From Sphingobium sp. EM0848 (GTDB lineage: Bacteria > Pseudomonadota > Alphaproteobacteria > Sphingomonadales > Sphingomonadaceae): DNA of 64,000 nucleotides. Positions within the stretch are counted from its first letter, which is position 1. Every line of letters starts with the position of its first letter. A program made the translations under genes and the position numbers. The notes below the pieces were generated by a model. It was not told the origin of the DNA. It saw only the letters and a program-made list of their open reading frames with translations, and searched no databases. This document shows, one piece after another, positions 34,609 to 44,074 of this stretch. Location: NCBI RefSeq assembly GCF_013375555.1, contig NZ_JABXWB010000001.1, positions 2,480,001 through 2,544,000 of the forward strand. Direction: 5' to 3'.

Positions 34609-36750
34609 ATGAGCTTGACCTCTTTGCGCAAGCCTCGGGAGGAAACGTCCAAGACATTGCGCACCGACAGGCAAAATGCGTTCATGGTCGCCGAAGGCAA
34701 GGCGGGCATCGCCGACGCGTGCTTTTCACTGAAGACCTATGCCTCGGCGATTCTCGCCTATTATATCGCTTTGCGTATAGGCCTGCCGCGCCCCTACTGG
34801 TCGATCGTCACCTGCTATATCGTGGCGCAGCCGCTGGCCGGGGCGATGATGTCCAAGGCCGCCTTCCGGATGATCGGCACGCTGTTCGGCGCGATGGTCG
34901 CCATCATCATCGTGCCGCAATTCGTGAATGCACCTGAACTGCTGTCCTGGGTTCTGGGACTGTGGCTGGCGCTGTGCACCTATGTGGCGATGCTGGACCG
35001 CACGCCACGTTCCTACACCTTCCTTCTTGCCGGTTACACGGCCAGCATCGTGGGCTTCCCCGCGGTCAGCAATCCCGGCACGGTCTTCGACATCGCCAGC
35101 CTTCGCGTGCAGGAAATCCTCATCGGCATTTCCGCCAGCACGCTCATCCACGCCCTTGTCCTGCCGCGATCCGTGTCCCTGAAACTGGCCGAACGCACCA
35201 GCCAGATATTGCGCGACGCGGAACTCTGGTCGCGCGACGCCCTGACCAAAGTCGATGCCGGCATGCTGGACCGGGATCGCCGCCGGCTGGCTCTCGACCT
35301 GCACGAACTGCATCAGTTGGCCGTGCACCTGCCATTCGATCTCTCTCGTCTGGCGGTGCGTGTCGCGGTGCTGCGCGTCCTTCAGGATCGGCTGTCGCTG
35401 CTGCTGCCGCTTGCCAGCGGGATCGAAGACCGTCTGGGCCAACTCCGCGCGATGAACGCCCTGCCGCGCGAGCTTGAGCGTCTGGTCGCCGACGTCGCGC
35501 AATGGCTGGAGAATGTTCAGGACGATCCGCGCTCAATCCATCTGGCCGACATGCTGACGGCAAGGGCCCGTGCGCTCGAACCGCTTTATGACGCGCCCTG
35601 GGATTGGGAAAGCGCGCTTCGCCTCAGCCTGCTCGACCGCCTGCAGGACCTGATCCGCGTCCATCGCGACGCCCGCGAACTGCACGACATCATCACGACC
35701 CATGGCCAGAAGGGATCACCCGCGATCCGCATGGCCATCCGCAAGGCACGCGCCCAGCCGCTGAACCGCGATTACGGCCTCGCGCTCCGCGGCGCATTCG
35801 CCACCATGGGCACGTTGGGGATCGGCACCGCCCTGTGGATCGCCATGGCCTGGCCCGAAGGCGGCAATGCCGTGGTGATCGCCTGCATCGTCTGTGCCCT
35901 GTACAGTCATCTCGACAATCCGGGGCCGACCGCGACCCAGGTGCTGTGGGGGACGATCACGGCCATCCCGGTCAGCGCCATCTACGCATTCATCATCATG
36001 CCGCGCACCAGCGATTTTCCGACGCTGGCCGCCCTTCTTGCACCTGCCCTGCTGGTGATCGGCAGCTTTCAGGCGCGGCCGGCCACTATACCCTATGCGA
36101 TCGGGATCATGCTGACGCTGCCCGGTCTGCTCGGCCTCAACGAACATTATGACGCGCATTTTCAGCTGTTCCTGAATTCAGCCGTCGCCCAGCTCGTCGG
36201 CGTGGGCATCGCCGTATTCATGCTGAATTTCGCCAGTTCCATGGGTGCGCGGTCCAGCGTCATCCGGCTCGTTCGCGCCGGATGGCACGAACTGGCCGCG
36301 ATGGCCGCCGGTAAGGGATCGCTTGACCCCAGCGCCTGGATCGGCCGGATGCTCGACCGCGTGGCGATGCTGACCCCGCGCCTCAAGACCCTGGCCCTCG
36401 ATCCGACCCAGCCGCTGCTGGATATTCTGGCCGACACGCGTGTGGGCATCGCAATCACCGACCTGCGCAAGTTCCAGAAACGCTCGACACCCTGGGGCGC
36501 GAAGCTGGTCGCGGTCGTGCTGCGCCAGGTCGAGACGCATTATTCCGAACTGCGCGAGGATGGCCCTATCGATCCCGATCCCGCGCTTGTTCGGGCGATC
36601 GACCGCGTGCTGCCCAGGATCGCAGGGCTGGACGATCCGGAACTGCGCCGGCTGGGCGTTCTGGCCTTGACCAGCCTCCGGCGTAATCTCGCCTCCTATG
36701 CGCCGCCGCCAGCGTGGGTCGTGCATCCCTCTGCCGCCCTGCCGCGCTGA
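34609..36750 (+). CDS. FUSC-family membrane transporter (AaeB-like efflux)
   Basis: About 713 residues with two membrane blocks (~50-190 and ~400-550) separated by a long soluble part, the layout of FUSC/AaeB p-hydroxybenzoate efflux proteins. The first block has YIALRIGLPRPYWSIVTCYIV-type sequence and the second GAFATMGTLGIGTALWIAMA. The start is uncertain: ATGs at 34537, 34573, 34609 and 34684 are in frame and none has a clear ribosome site. No adjacent AaeA-type membrane-fusion partner is present. Controlled, by position, by the divergent LysR protein. Confidence 0.82.
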   Translation: MSLTSLRKPREETSKTLRTDRQNAFMVAEGKAGIADACFSLKTYASAILAYYIALRIGLPRPYWSIVTCYIVAQPLAGAMMSKAAFRMIGTLFGAMVAIIIVPQFVNAPELLSWVLGLWLALCTYVAMLDRTPRSYTFLLAGYTASIVGFPAVSNPGTVFDIASLRVQEILIGISASTLIHALVLPRSVSLKLAERTSQILRDAELWSRDALTKVDAGMLDRDRRRLALDLHELHQLAVHLPFDLSRLAVRVAVLRVLQDRLSLLLPLASGIEDRLGQLRAMNALPRELERLVADVAQWLENVQDDPRSIHLADMLTARARALEPLYDAPWDWESALRLSLLDRLQDLIRVHRDARELHDIITTHGQKGSPAIRMAIRKARAQPLNRDYGLALRGAFATMGTLGIGTALWIAMAWPEGGNAVVIACIVCALYSHLDNPGPTATQVLWGTITAIPVSAIYAFIIMPRTSDFPTLAALLAPALLVIGSFQARPATIPYAIGIMLTLPGLLGLNEHYDAHFQLFLNSAVAQLVGVGIAVFMLNFASSMGARSSVIRLVRAGWHELAAMAAGKGSLDPSAWIGRMLDRVAMLTPRLKTLALDPTQPLLDILADTRVGIAITDLRKFQKRSTPWGAKLVAVVLRQVETHYSELREDGPIDPDPALVRAIDRVLPRIAGLDDPELRRLGVLALTSLRRNLASYAPPPAWVVHPSAALPR

Positions 36751-36910
36751 CCCGCGTCAATTGCCCGGCGCATTGCCGATCAGGCCGGCGGAAATTTCAT
36801 TCCAAGTTAATCTAGCGCCTTCTACCCAGTCTCGACACTTTGATGGCTGCGTGATGGGAGAAAGAAGATTGGCCCGGAACGAAATCCTTCATTTCAACGT
36901 GAGGCAGAAA

Positions 36911-36944
36911 TGAGCTCACTCATATATGAATATGAGTGAGCTCA
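36911..36944. repeat. Perfect 15-bp inverted repeat
   Basis: TGAGCTCACTCATAT (36911-36925), loop ATGA, ATATGAGTGAGCTCA (36930-36944). It lies 160 bases after the FUSC stop at the border of an AT-rich stretch. The tail AAGTTTGG is a poor T-run, so it may be an operator as well as a terminator. Confidence 0.8.
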
Positions 36945-36989
36945 AGTTTGGAATCGACTTTTCATTAAAGCCGGTTCCTCGGGTCGCCT

Positions 36990-37260
36990 CTTAGAACTTT
37001 CAATAAATTTTCCACTTTATTTAAATAATTATTTATTTATAAATTAATTAATATTAAATAAATTAATTTATATTAATATCATTAAAAATAATTTCTTATG
37101 AAATACTCAATATTATCAGTTATCTATTTTAATAAGTTACACAACTAGTAAAATTACCGGATTTTCCACACCACATCATTCGATATCATTATACGAGAAT
37201 CAAAAATGACAGACTTGGCCTGCCGCTCAACAGACAGGCATTCGAAGGCAAGAGTTCGAA
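36990..37260. other. AT-rich non-coding island
   Basis: Roughly 270 bases between FUSC and the PAS-LuxR gene, with long runs of only A and T (37016-37110), in a genome otherwise GC-rich. No reading frame or RNA gene is visible. It contains TTTTCCACA at 37162 and TTTTCCACT at 37008, which resemble DnaA boxes. It probably holds the promoter of the PAS-LuxR gene; an H-NS-type silenced or acquired origin is possible. Confidence 0.7.
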
Positions 37261-37275
37261 GAGGAACTGGATTAA

Positions 37276-38013
37276 ATGGCGCAAACAGAGCGTCGACGCC
37301 CCCGGAAAACCAATAAAGAAATTACCAATTACGATCGGCTATCTTTATCCTTTAAGGCGATTGGCGGCGGGATTTGGGATTTCGATATCGAAACCGGAAA
37401 GATGTTTTGCAACGAACGCTGGCATGAAATACTTGGAATAGATTATAATATAAAAAAGATTGAAACGATATCTGATTTCATATCGTATATATTTCCGGAA
37501 GATATCGAAAAAGCAACGCGTATAGATGATGATGCAATATCGAATCTTATTGAAAATGATGAAAGATATGACATCGAATTTCGGATTGTACGATCATCCG
37601 GAGAAGTGCGCTGGATAAGATCAGTCGCATCTATTATATATGACGCACAAAACCACAGACGCGCAATCGGTTGCATAACCGATATTACCGATTTCCGTTC
37701 CAGAACCTTGCAATCAGCCCTAAACGGCTCCCAACAACTCGAATTCTCGAACGGAAGCGGGGATGAAGCCACCGCACCCCCTATTTCTTCGAACATGCCA
37801 GGCGAAACCACCGACAATCTTCATCCCCTCACCGAAAAGGAGCGGGAATGCCTGCTCTGGGTCAGCGTAGGAAAGACTGCATGGGAAACGGCCGAGATCA
37901 TCGGACGAAGCCGCCGAACGGTGGAATTCCACCTCAACAATGCCATCGTGAAACTGGAAGCGTCGAATAAGATCCATGCTACCGCCATAGCGATCCGAAA
38001 CGGATGGCTATGA
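37276..38013 (+). CDS. PAS-domain LuxR-type transcriptional regulator
   Basis: 245 residues: basic N-terminus, one PAS domain of PAS_3 type (GGGIWDFDIETGKMFCNERW, IFPEDIEKATRIDDD, FRIVRSSGEVRWIRSVAS, GCITDITDFR) and a C-terminal GerE/LuxR helix-turn-helix (LTEKERECLLWVSVGKTAW, RRTVEFHLNNAIVKLEA). It has no autoinducer-binding domain, so it is not a classical quorum receptor, though the HTH is of the LuxR-solo type. Codon usage is AT-richer than in its neighbours, and it follows an AT-rich island, suggesting horizontal acquisition. No cognate kinase nearby. Confidence 0.88.
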   Translation: MAQTERRRPRKTNKEITNYDRLSLSFKAIGGGIWDFDIETGKMFCNERWHEILGIDYNIKKIETISDFISYIFPEDIEKATRIDDDAISNLIENDERYDIEFRIVRSSGEVRWIRSVASIIYDAQNHRRAIGCITDITDFRSRTLQSALNGSQQLEFSNGSGDEATAPPISSNMPGETTDNLHPLTEKERECLLWVSVGKTAWETAEIIGRSRRTVEFHLNNAIVKLEASNKIHATAIAIRNGWL

Positions 38014-38158
38014 AAGATCAGGCTTGCTGCCGGGTGGTGGACGTCGACGGGATCGCCCGTAACCGTTGATTGATTTCCTCCCGATGCCAGGCGCGAGAAG
38101 GCTTGCGGGAATGACGTCACGCCGTTAAGTTCACCTTTCGTTCCAAGAAGGGGTGCCC

Positions 38159-39592
38159 ATGGACAGCCTTGCCGTCATTTTCATCATTGTCGCGCTTGTC
38201 GCTGGGCTGGGCCTGGGCTGGCTGCTCGGGGGCAAGGCGGTGGCGCCTCTTGCCGCGGAAAAGGCCGATCTGACAGGCAAGCTCGACATGGCGTCGGCCC
38301 AGCGCAACGCGGCACTTCAAGAATTGGTTGTGGCGCAGGAGCGTGCGGCGCAGGCGGCGGATCTGTCTTTGAAGCTGGAAACGGAACGTGCGGGCCGGGA
38401 ACTAGCGGCGCGGGAACTGGCGGCGCTGCGGTCCGACACGCAGGCGCGGGCGAAGGCTTTCGAGGCTCAGATCGCCGCGCTCAAGGATGCCAAGGAACAG
38501 CTTTCGGCGCAATTCAGCGAGATTGGCGGCAAGCTGCTGCATCAGGCACAGAACCACTTCCTCGAACGGGCCGACCAACGGCTGGCGCAGGCACATGAAA
38601 AGAGCGAGGCGCAGCTCAAGCAATTGCTCCACCCGGTCAACGAAACGATCCAGCGCTACGACCAGAAGATCACGCAGATCGAACAGCAGCGTACAGAGGC
38701 TTATGGCATCCTGCGCGGCGAAATCGAATCGATGAAAACGGGGCAGGAAGCGGTACGCGCGGAAGCCCAGCGGCTGGTCGATTCGCTGCGTCATGCCCCC
38801 AAGGCCCGCGGGCGCTGGGGCGAACAGCAATTGCGCAATGTCCTCGAAACCTGCGGCCTGAGCGAACATGTCGACTTCCAGACCGAAGTGAGCGTGGAGG
38901 GCGAAGATGGCCGGTTGCGGCCCGACGCGATCCTGCGCGTGCCGGGCGGGCGGGCGCTGGTGATTGACGCCAAGGTATCGCTGAACGCCTATCAGGACGC
39001 CTATGGCGCGGAGGGTGACGAGGAGAAAAAGCGCTTCCTTTCGGCCCACGCCGCCGCGATGCGCGCGCATGTCGAGACGCTGGGACGGAAGGCCTATGCC
39101 GACCAGTTCGACGAAGCTCCCGACTATGTGATCATGTTCGTGCCGGGCGAGCATTTCCTCTCCGCCGCGCTGGAACATGATCCCCAGCTCTGGGATCACG
39201 CATTTGGGAAACGCGTCCTGTTGGCGACCCCGACCAATCTGATCGCCATCGCCCGCACGGTCGCGGCGGTCTGGCGACAGGAAAAGATGGCGGACGAAGC
39301 CAAGCGGATCGGCATGCTCGGCAAGGAACTTTACGAACGGCTGGCGGCGGCGGCCGGATCGCTCAAGAAGCTCGGCAACCGGCTCAACGGCGCGGTGGGC
39401 GATTATAATGCCTTTGTCGGCAGCTTCGAAAGCCGGGTGCTGGTGACAGGGCGCAAGTTGCGCGATCTCAATATCGAGACTGGCGGCAAAGAGCTGGACG
39501 AACTGGAGCCTGTGGAAGCGCTGGTGCGTGAACCCGCCTCAGCCGAGGCCTTGCGGGCCTTGCCGGAAGCTTTACCCAGTGCGGCGGAATGA
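38159..39592 (+). CDS. rmuC: DNA recombination protein RmuC
   Basis: 477 residues: an N-terminal membrane helix (LAVIFIIVALVAGLGLGWLL), a coiled-coil of ~170 residues and the RmuC nuclease-like domain (PKARGRWGEQQLRNVLE, VIDAKVSLNAYQDAY, PDYVIMFVPGEHF, LATPTNLIAIARTVAAVW). RmuC limits inversion and recombination between short inverted repeats. The ATG at 38159 follows AAGAAGG; an in-frame GTG two codons earlier is unlikely. Confidence 0.93.
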   Translation: MDSLAVIFIIVALVAGLGLGWLLGGKAVAPLAAEKADLTGKLDMASAQRNAALQELVVAQERAAQAADLSLKLETERAGRELAARELAALRSDTQARAKAFEAQIAALKDAKEQLSAQFSEIGGKLLHQAQNHFLERADQRLAQAHEKSEAQLKQLLHPVNETIQRYDQKITQIEQQRTEAYGILRGEIESMKTGQEAVRAEAQRLVDSLRHAPKARGRWGEQQLRNVLETCGLSEHVDFQTEVSVEGEDGRLRPDAILRVPGGRALVIDAKVSLNAYQDAYGAEGDEEKKRFLSAHAAAMRAHVETLGRKAYADQFDEAPDYVIMFVPGEHFLSAALEHDPQLWDHAFGKRVLLATPTNLIAIARTVAAVWRQEKMADEAKRIGMLGKELYERLAAAAGSLKKLGNRLNGAVGDYNAFVGSFESRVLVTGRKLRDLNIETGGKELDELEPVEALVREPASAEALRALPEALPSAAE

Positions 39593-39756
39593 TTCTGAAA
39601 TGGCAAGACGATTAGGCAGCTAATTATATTATCAGCTTTCCGGTGGGTTTCTGCCTCGGGGAAAGCACCTCCATTAGTTTGCTAAATAATCATTAACCAA
39701 AGGAACGCTGCCAACAGATTTGCCCAAAACCCAAGCAACTGGCATGGGGCCGAATC

Positions 39757-40386
39757 ATGAAATGCATTGGGCTTCTGGGCGGCTCCTTCAATCCGGCACA
39801 TGGCGGGCATCGTGCCATTTCGACGTTCGCGGCGACGGCGCTGGGGCTGGATGAAGTCTGGTGGCTGGTGTCTCCGGGCAATCCTCTGAAACCAAAGACC
39901 GGCATGGCCCCTCTGTCCGCCCGGCTTGCCCACGCCCGAAAAGTCGCGCGGCGCAACCCCATACGTCCCACCGCCATCGAAGCGCAGCTTGGCACGCGTT
40001 ACACCGTCGACACGCTCAAGGCGCTGCGCCAGCGCTATCCGCGCCACCATTTCATCTGGCTGATGGGCGCCGACAATCTCGCCCAGTTCGGCCAGTGGAA
40101 GGACTGGCGCGGCATAGCCCGGATAATGCCCATTGCCGTCATCGCCCGGCCCGGCTATGATGACGCCGCCCGTGGCTCACCGGCCATGAGTTGGCTGCGG
40201 CGCTTCGTCCGGCCCGCGCGCCAGAGTGCAGACTGGACGGATTGGAGACTCCCGGCGCTCGTGCTTTTGCGCTTTCGCCCTGATCCAAGATCGGCAACCC
40301 TGCTGCGGCAGGCGGACCCCCTCTGGCATCGCGAATATAGTAAAACGCGTGTGCGTGACCCGCTCACGCGCCGGATGATCGTCTAG
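39757..40386 (+). CDS. nadD: Nicotinate-nucleotide adenylyltransferase
   Basis: 209 residues with the nucleotidyltransferase signature GLLGGSFNPAHGGHRAI (HxGH-type), WWLVSPGNPLKP and the HFIWLMGADNLAQFGQW block. It adenylates nicotinate mononucleotide in NAD synthesis. The sequence LLRQADPLWHREYSKTRVRDPL replaces the usual SSTxIR end, as in other sphingomonads. Followed 12 bases later by rsfS, a common pairing. Confidence 0.93.
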   Translation: MKCIGLLGGSFNPAHGGHRAISTFAATALGLDEVWWLVSPGNPLKPKTGMAPLSARLAHARKVARRNPIRPTAIEAQLGTRYTVDTLKALRQRYPRHHFIWLMGADNLAQFGQWKDWRGIARIMPIAVIARPGYDDAARGSPAMSWLRRFVRPARQSADWTDWRLPALVLLRFRPDPRSATLLRQADPLWHREYSKTRVRDPLTRRMIV

Positions 40387-40398
40387 AATGGAGCACTT

Positions 40399-40788
40399 TT
40401 GACCAGACCGCACCCCGCCAACGACACGGCCCTGAATGCCGACAGCGTTGCCGCCCTGCATGACCTTGTCCTGAAATCGCTGGACGATGACCAGGCGCAG
40501 GAAACCATCTCCATCCCCCTCGAAGGCAAGAGCAGCATTGCCGACCATATGGTGATCGCCAGCGGGCGTTCGTCCCGTCAGGTCGCGTCGATGGCACAGA
40601 AGCTGGCCGAACGGATCAAGCAGGCGACCGGGCGCTCCGCACGGGTCGAGGGCCTGCCGGTGGCCGACTGGGTGCTGATCGATGCCGGCGACGTGATCGT
40701 CCACCTGTTCCGGCCGGAAGTGCGCAGCTTCTACAATCTGGAACGGATGTGGGGCTTCGTCGACGCGCCGGTGGCGGGCACCGCCTAA
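40399..40788 (+). CDS. rsfS: Ribosomal silencing factor RsfS
   Basis: 129 residues with the RsfS/Iojap core: LKSLDDDQAQETISIPLEGKS (split), IADHMVIASGRSSRQV, VEGLPVADWVLIDAGDVIVHLF and FYNLERMW. It binds uL14 and blocks subunit joining under starvation. The start is TTG, preceded by GGAG at 6 bases; no ATG or GTG is available before the conserved region. Confidence 0.93.
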   Translation: MTRPHPANDTALNADSVAALHDLVLKSLDDDQAQETISIPLEGKSSIADHMVIASGRSSRQVASMAQKLAERIKQATGRSARVEGLPVADWVLIDAGDVIVHLFRPEVRSFYNLERMWGFVDAPVAGTA

Positions 40789-40830
40789 AGCCCCTTCGAC
40801 AAGCGCGCGATGAAGGGCTAGGGGCAGGCC

Positions 40831-41253
40831 ATGCTCCTCCACATCATCGCGCGCGGAAAGATCGGGCGCTCGCCCGAAGCGGAACTGGTCGACCGCTATA
40901 CCAAGCGGTTGACCATGCCGTTCAAGATCACCGAATTGCCCGATCGGGGCGGCAAACTGCCCCCTGCCCCGCCGGGGTGCGTCACCGTGATGCTGGATGA
41001 AAAGGGCCGCCAGCTCGGCTCCCTGGATTTTGCCCGGCGCATCGAGGGCTGGCGTGACGGGGGCAAGCGCGAATGCCGTTTCCTGATCGGCGCAGCCGAT
41101 GGTTTCGATGATGCGGAACGGGACAATGCCGACCTGCTGATCGCCTTCGGCGCCATGACCTGGCCGCATATGGTGGCCCGCGCGATGCTCGCCGAACAGC
41201 TCTGGCGCGCCTGCTCGATCCTTGCGGGACACCCCTATCACCGGGAAGGTTGA
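40831..41253 (+). CDS. rlmH: 23S rRNA (pseudouridine-1915 N3) methyltransferase RlmH
   Basis: 140 residues, SPOUT fold: LHIIARGKIGRSPEAELVDRY at the N-terminus, FLIGAADGFDDAERDNAD and the knot segment FGAMTWPHMVARAMLAEQLWRA followed by the terminal PYHREG. It methylates position 1915 in helix 69 of 23S rRNA. Gene order rsfS-rlmH is widely conserved. A short hairpin (AGCCCCTTC / GAAGGGCT, 40789-40819) separates it from rsfS. Confidence 0.95.
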   Translation: MLLHIIARGKIGRSPEAELVDRYTKRLTMPFKITELPDRGGKLPPAPPGCVTVMLDEKGRQLGSLDFARRIEGWRDGGKRECRFLIGAADGFDDAERDNADLLIAFGAMTWPHMVARAMLAEQLWRACSILAGHPYHREG

Positions 41254-41339
41254 GCGATCCGGCGCTCGACAGGAACGGGCGTTTCTGCCTAGTCAGGGAA
41301 GGTCGGCGCCGAACGCGGCACCGGCGGGGGGCATTTCAG

Positions 41340-42575
41340 GTGAAACGAACGGCGATTATCGCGGCATTCCTCGCTGGGGCGGCAGCCCTTGCCGCGTCGC
41401 GGCTTCCCGCCGCCGATGGTCAGGCCATCATCCTCCCCGGCACTGCGGGCACCAGCCTCTCCGAAGAACAATCCGCCCTCCGGACCGCCCGCCGCCAGTC
41501 GGAGGAAGCGCGCGAACGCTCCGAACGCCTTGAACAACAGGCCGCCGCCGCCCGTGACGAAGCCGAGCAGGCCCGCCGCCGCGCCGCCGCCATGGCCGCG
41601 CGCATCCAGCAGGCCGAGGCCGATATTCAGGCGGCGCAGGCCCGCATCGCCATCATCGCCCGGCTTCAGCGCGCACAGGCCGCCCGCCTCGCCGCCCGGC
41701 AGGAACCTGTCGTCCGCCTGACCGCCGCCTTGCAGATGATGGCGCAGCGGCCGCTTGCCCTGGCGCTGGTGCAGCCCGGATCATTGAGCGACGCCATCCA
41801 TATGCGCGCCGTGCTGGGGCAGGTGCTGCCGGTCATCCGCGAACGCACCGCCGGGCTGCGCGCGGAACTGGATCGCAGCCGCGCCCTGCGGGCCACCGCC
41901 GAACAGGCGGCGAATTCGCTCACGCAGAGCCAGACGGATTTGAAACAGCGACAGACCGCGCTCCAGACGTTGGAGGCGCAAAAACGGCTCGCCGCGCAGG
42001 ATTACCGGGCCAATGCCGATCTGGAGAGCGACCGCGCTCTCGCTCTGGGCGAACGGGCGCGCGATATTGTCGACCTGATGGACAAGCTGGAAGAGGCGGG
42101 CGACCTGCGCGACCGGCTGGCGGCCCTGTCCGGCCCGATACTGCGCCCCGCTCGCCCCGATCAGGCCCGCGCCCCTGTTCCGGAACAGGCTCGCGGCCCC
42201 AGCGCCGCGCCGCCCTACCGCCTGCCGGTCGTGGGGCAATTGGTGACAGGCATGGGCGAGGTATCCGAAAGCGGCATCCGCTCGCGCGGCCTTACCATCG
42301 CAACCCGGCCCAATGCCCTGGCCGTCGCGCCGACCGGGGGCCGCATCGTCTTTGCCGGCCCCTATCGCGGCTATGGGCAGATCGTCATCATCGACCATGG
42401 CGGCGGCTGGACGACGCTGATCACCGGCCTGCTGCGCCTCCGCACGGCGGTCGGCGACAGCGTCAGGCAGGGTGATCCGATCGGCAATAGCGGGCCGGGC
42501 CGGTCCAGCATCACCGTCGAATTGCGCCGAAACGGCCGCCCGGTGGACATCGTGCCGCTGGCGGGCCTTGGCTGA
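41340..42575 (+). CDS. Murein hydrolase activator EnvC-like protein
   Basis: About 411 residues from a GTG with a GGGGGG upstream and a signal peptide directly following (KRTAIIAAFLAGAAALAASRL). A TTG at 41250 overlapping the rlmH stop would give 30 extra residues without a signal. The region ~50-270 is coiled coil (EEARERSERLEQQAAAARDEAE). The C-terminal LytM/peptidase M23 domain (GRIVFAGPYRGYGQIVIIDHG, ITVELRRNG) lacks the HxxxD and HxH zinc ligands, as in EnvC, so it should activate amidases instead of cutting peptidoglycan itself. Adjacent to a carboxy-terminal protease. Confidence 0.88.
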   Translation: MKRTAIIAAFLAGAAALAASRLPAADGQAIILPGTAGTSLSEEQSALRTARRQSEEARERSERLEQQAAAARDEAEQARRRAAAMAARIQQAEADIQAAQARIAIIARLQRAQAARLAARQEPVVRLTAALQMMAQRPLALALVQPGSLSDAIHMRAVLGQVLPVIRERTAGLRAELDRSRALRATAEQAANSLTQSQTDLKQRQTALQTLEAQKRLAAQDYRANADLESDRALALGERARDIVDLMDKLEEAGDLRDRLAALSGPILRPARPDQARAPVPEQARGPSAAPPYRLPVVGQLVTGMGEVSESGIRSRGLTIATRPNALAVAPTGGRIVFAGPYRGYGQIVIIDHGGGWTTLITGLLRLRTAVGDSVRQGDPIGNSGPGRSSITVELRRNGRPVDIVPLAGLG

Positions 42576-42653
42576 CCCGCCAGATAGAAACCGGCAAAAA
42601 CCAGCTTTTTGCGCGGGTCTGCCCCGTCCGGACCCGCCAGATGACACACGCTT

Positions 42654-42681
42654 TTGCTTCTGTCCGAAAAGCGCCTATACT
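42654..42681 (+). promoter_or_regulatory. Sigma-70-type promoter of the S41 protease gene
   Basis: TTGCTT (42654-42659), 16-base spacer and TATACT (42676-42681), 30 bases before the start codon. Confidence 0.45.
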
Positions 42682-42711
42682 GACCGTTCGATGCAGGACT
42701 CAAGGACAGCG

Positions 42712-44064
42712 ATGAAATCCAATTTCTTCCGGGGCGCCATTGCCCTCGGCGCGCTCGCACTCATCCCCGCCACCACGGCCGCGCTCGCCGACGGGGAAGC
42801 CAGCAGCTACAAGGCCCTCGACGAGTTCATGGACGTGTTCCAGAAGGTCCGCAGCGATTATGTCGAGAAGGTCGACGATGAAAAGCTGATCAAGGGCGCC
42901 ATTGACGGCATGCTCGCCAGCCTCGACCCGCATTCGAGCTTCCTCGATGCCCGCGACTTCCAGAATCTGCGCACCCAGACCGAAGGCAGCTATGGCGGCC
43001 TCGGCCTTTCCGTCACGCAGGAGGATGGCGCGGTCAAGGTGATCGCGCCGACGCAGGACACCCCGGCCTGGCGCGCGGGGATCAAGGCGGGCGATTATAT
43101 CACGCATCTCGACGGGCAGCTGATCTATGGCGGCACGCTGGATGAAGCCGTCGACAAGATGCGCGGCGCGCCCGGCACGCAGATCAAGCTCACCATCGTC
43201 CGCCCCGGTCGCGACAAGCCGATCGAAGTGACGCTGACGCGGGAGATCATCCAGATCAAGCCCGTGAAATGGGAAGTGAAGAACGGAGTCGGCGTCATCA
43301 ACATCGTCAGCTTCTCCGCCAATACCGGCGCCGACTTGCGTCAGGCGATCCGCAGCATCGACAAATCACTGGGCCACAAGCCGACCGGCTATATCCTCGA
43401 CCTGCGATCCAACCCCGGCGGGCTGCTGGACGAAGCCGTCTCGGTCAGCGACACCTTCCTGGAGCGTGGTGAGATCGTATCGCAGCGCGGCCGCAACAAG
43501 GGCGATGTCGAACGCTATTATGCCAAGCCCGGCGACGATGCGAAGGGACTGCCGATCATCGTGCTGGTCGACGCGGGTTCCGCCTCGGCCTCCGAAATCG
43601 TGGCGGGCGCGTTGCAGGACCAGCATCGCGCGCTGGTGATGGGTGAACGCAGCTTCGGCAAGGGCAGCGTCCAGACCATGCTGCCCCTGACCAACACCAC
43701 CGCGCTCAAGCTGACCACGGCACGCTATTACACCCCTTCGGGCCGCTCTGTGCAGGAGGGCGGGATCGAACCGGACGTGAAGGTGCCGCAGCTTTCCGAC
43801 CCCGATTACAAGAGCCGCCCCAAATTCCGCGAAAGCGATCTGCGTCGGCACCTGATCAACGAGATCAAGACCGATAACGCCGCGCTGGAAGAGGATACGA
43901 AGGAGGATCCGCGCTTCGCCGCGACGGCGGAGGAGTTGAAGAAGAAGGGGATCGAGGATTTCCAGCTCGACTATGCGCTGAAGACCATTTCCCGCCTCGC
44001 CGCCAAGCCGGGCGCCGCCGTCGCGCAGGCCCAGCCCGCCGCGCGCAAGCCTGCCACGCGCTGA
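42712..44064 (+). CDS. ctpA: S41-family carboxy-terminal processing protease (CtpA-like)
   Basis: 450 residues; AAGGA 6 bases before the ATG at 42712 favours it over 42691. Signal peptide MKSNFFRGAIALGALALIPA. Domains: N-terminal helical segment, PDZ (GLSVTQEDGAVKVIAPTQDTPA, AGIKAGDYITHLDG) and S41 protease core with the Ser in DAGSASASEIVAGAL and the Lys in GERSFGKGSVQT, the catalytic dyad. It trims periplasmic proteins from the C-terminus, including cell-wall enzymes, which fits its position after envC. The Ala/Pro-rich tail is dispensable in the family. Confidence 0.93.
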   Translation: MKSNFFRGAIALGALALIPATTAALADGEASSYKALDEFMDVFQKVRSDYVEKVDDEKLIKGAIDGMLASLDPHSSFLDARDFQNLRTQTEGSYGGLGLSVTQEDGAVKVIAPTQDTPAWRAGIKAGDYITHLDGQLIYGGTLDEAVDKMRGAPGTQIKLTIVRPGRDKPIEVTLTREIIQIKPVKWEVKNGVGVINIVSFSANTGADLRQAIRSIDKSLGHKPTGYILDLRSNPGGLLDEAVSVSDTFLERGEIVSQRGRNKGDVERYYAKPGDDAKGLPIIVLVDAGSASASEIVAGALQDQHRALVMGERSFGKGSVQTMLPLTNTTALKLTTARYYTPSGRSVQEGGIEPDVKVPQLSDPDYKSRPKFRESDLRRHLINEIKTDNAALEEDTKEDPRFAATAEELKKKGIEDFQLDYALKTISRLAAKPGAAVAQAQPAARKPATR

Positions 44065-44074
44065 ACCTTCCTCC

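Noticed and set aside
36990..37260. Replication origin
   Set aside because: AT-rich sequence and one exact DnaA-box-like TTTTCCACA are present, but there is no cluster of boxes and no dnaA, hemE, parAB or repABC gene nearby. Kept only as an AT-rich island.
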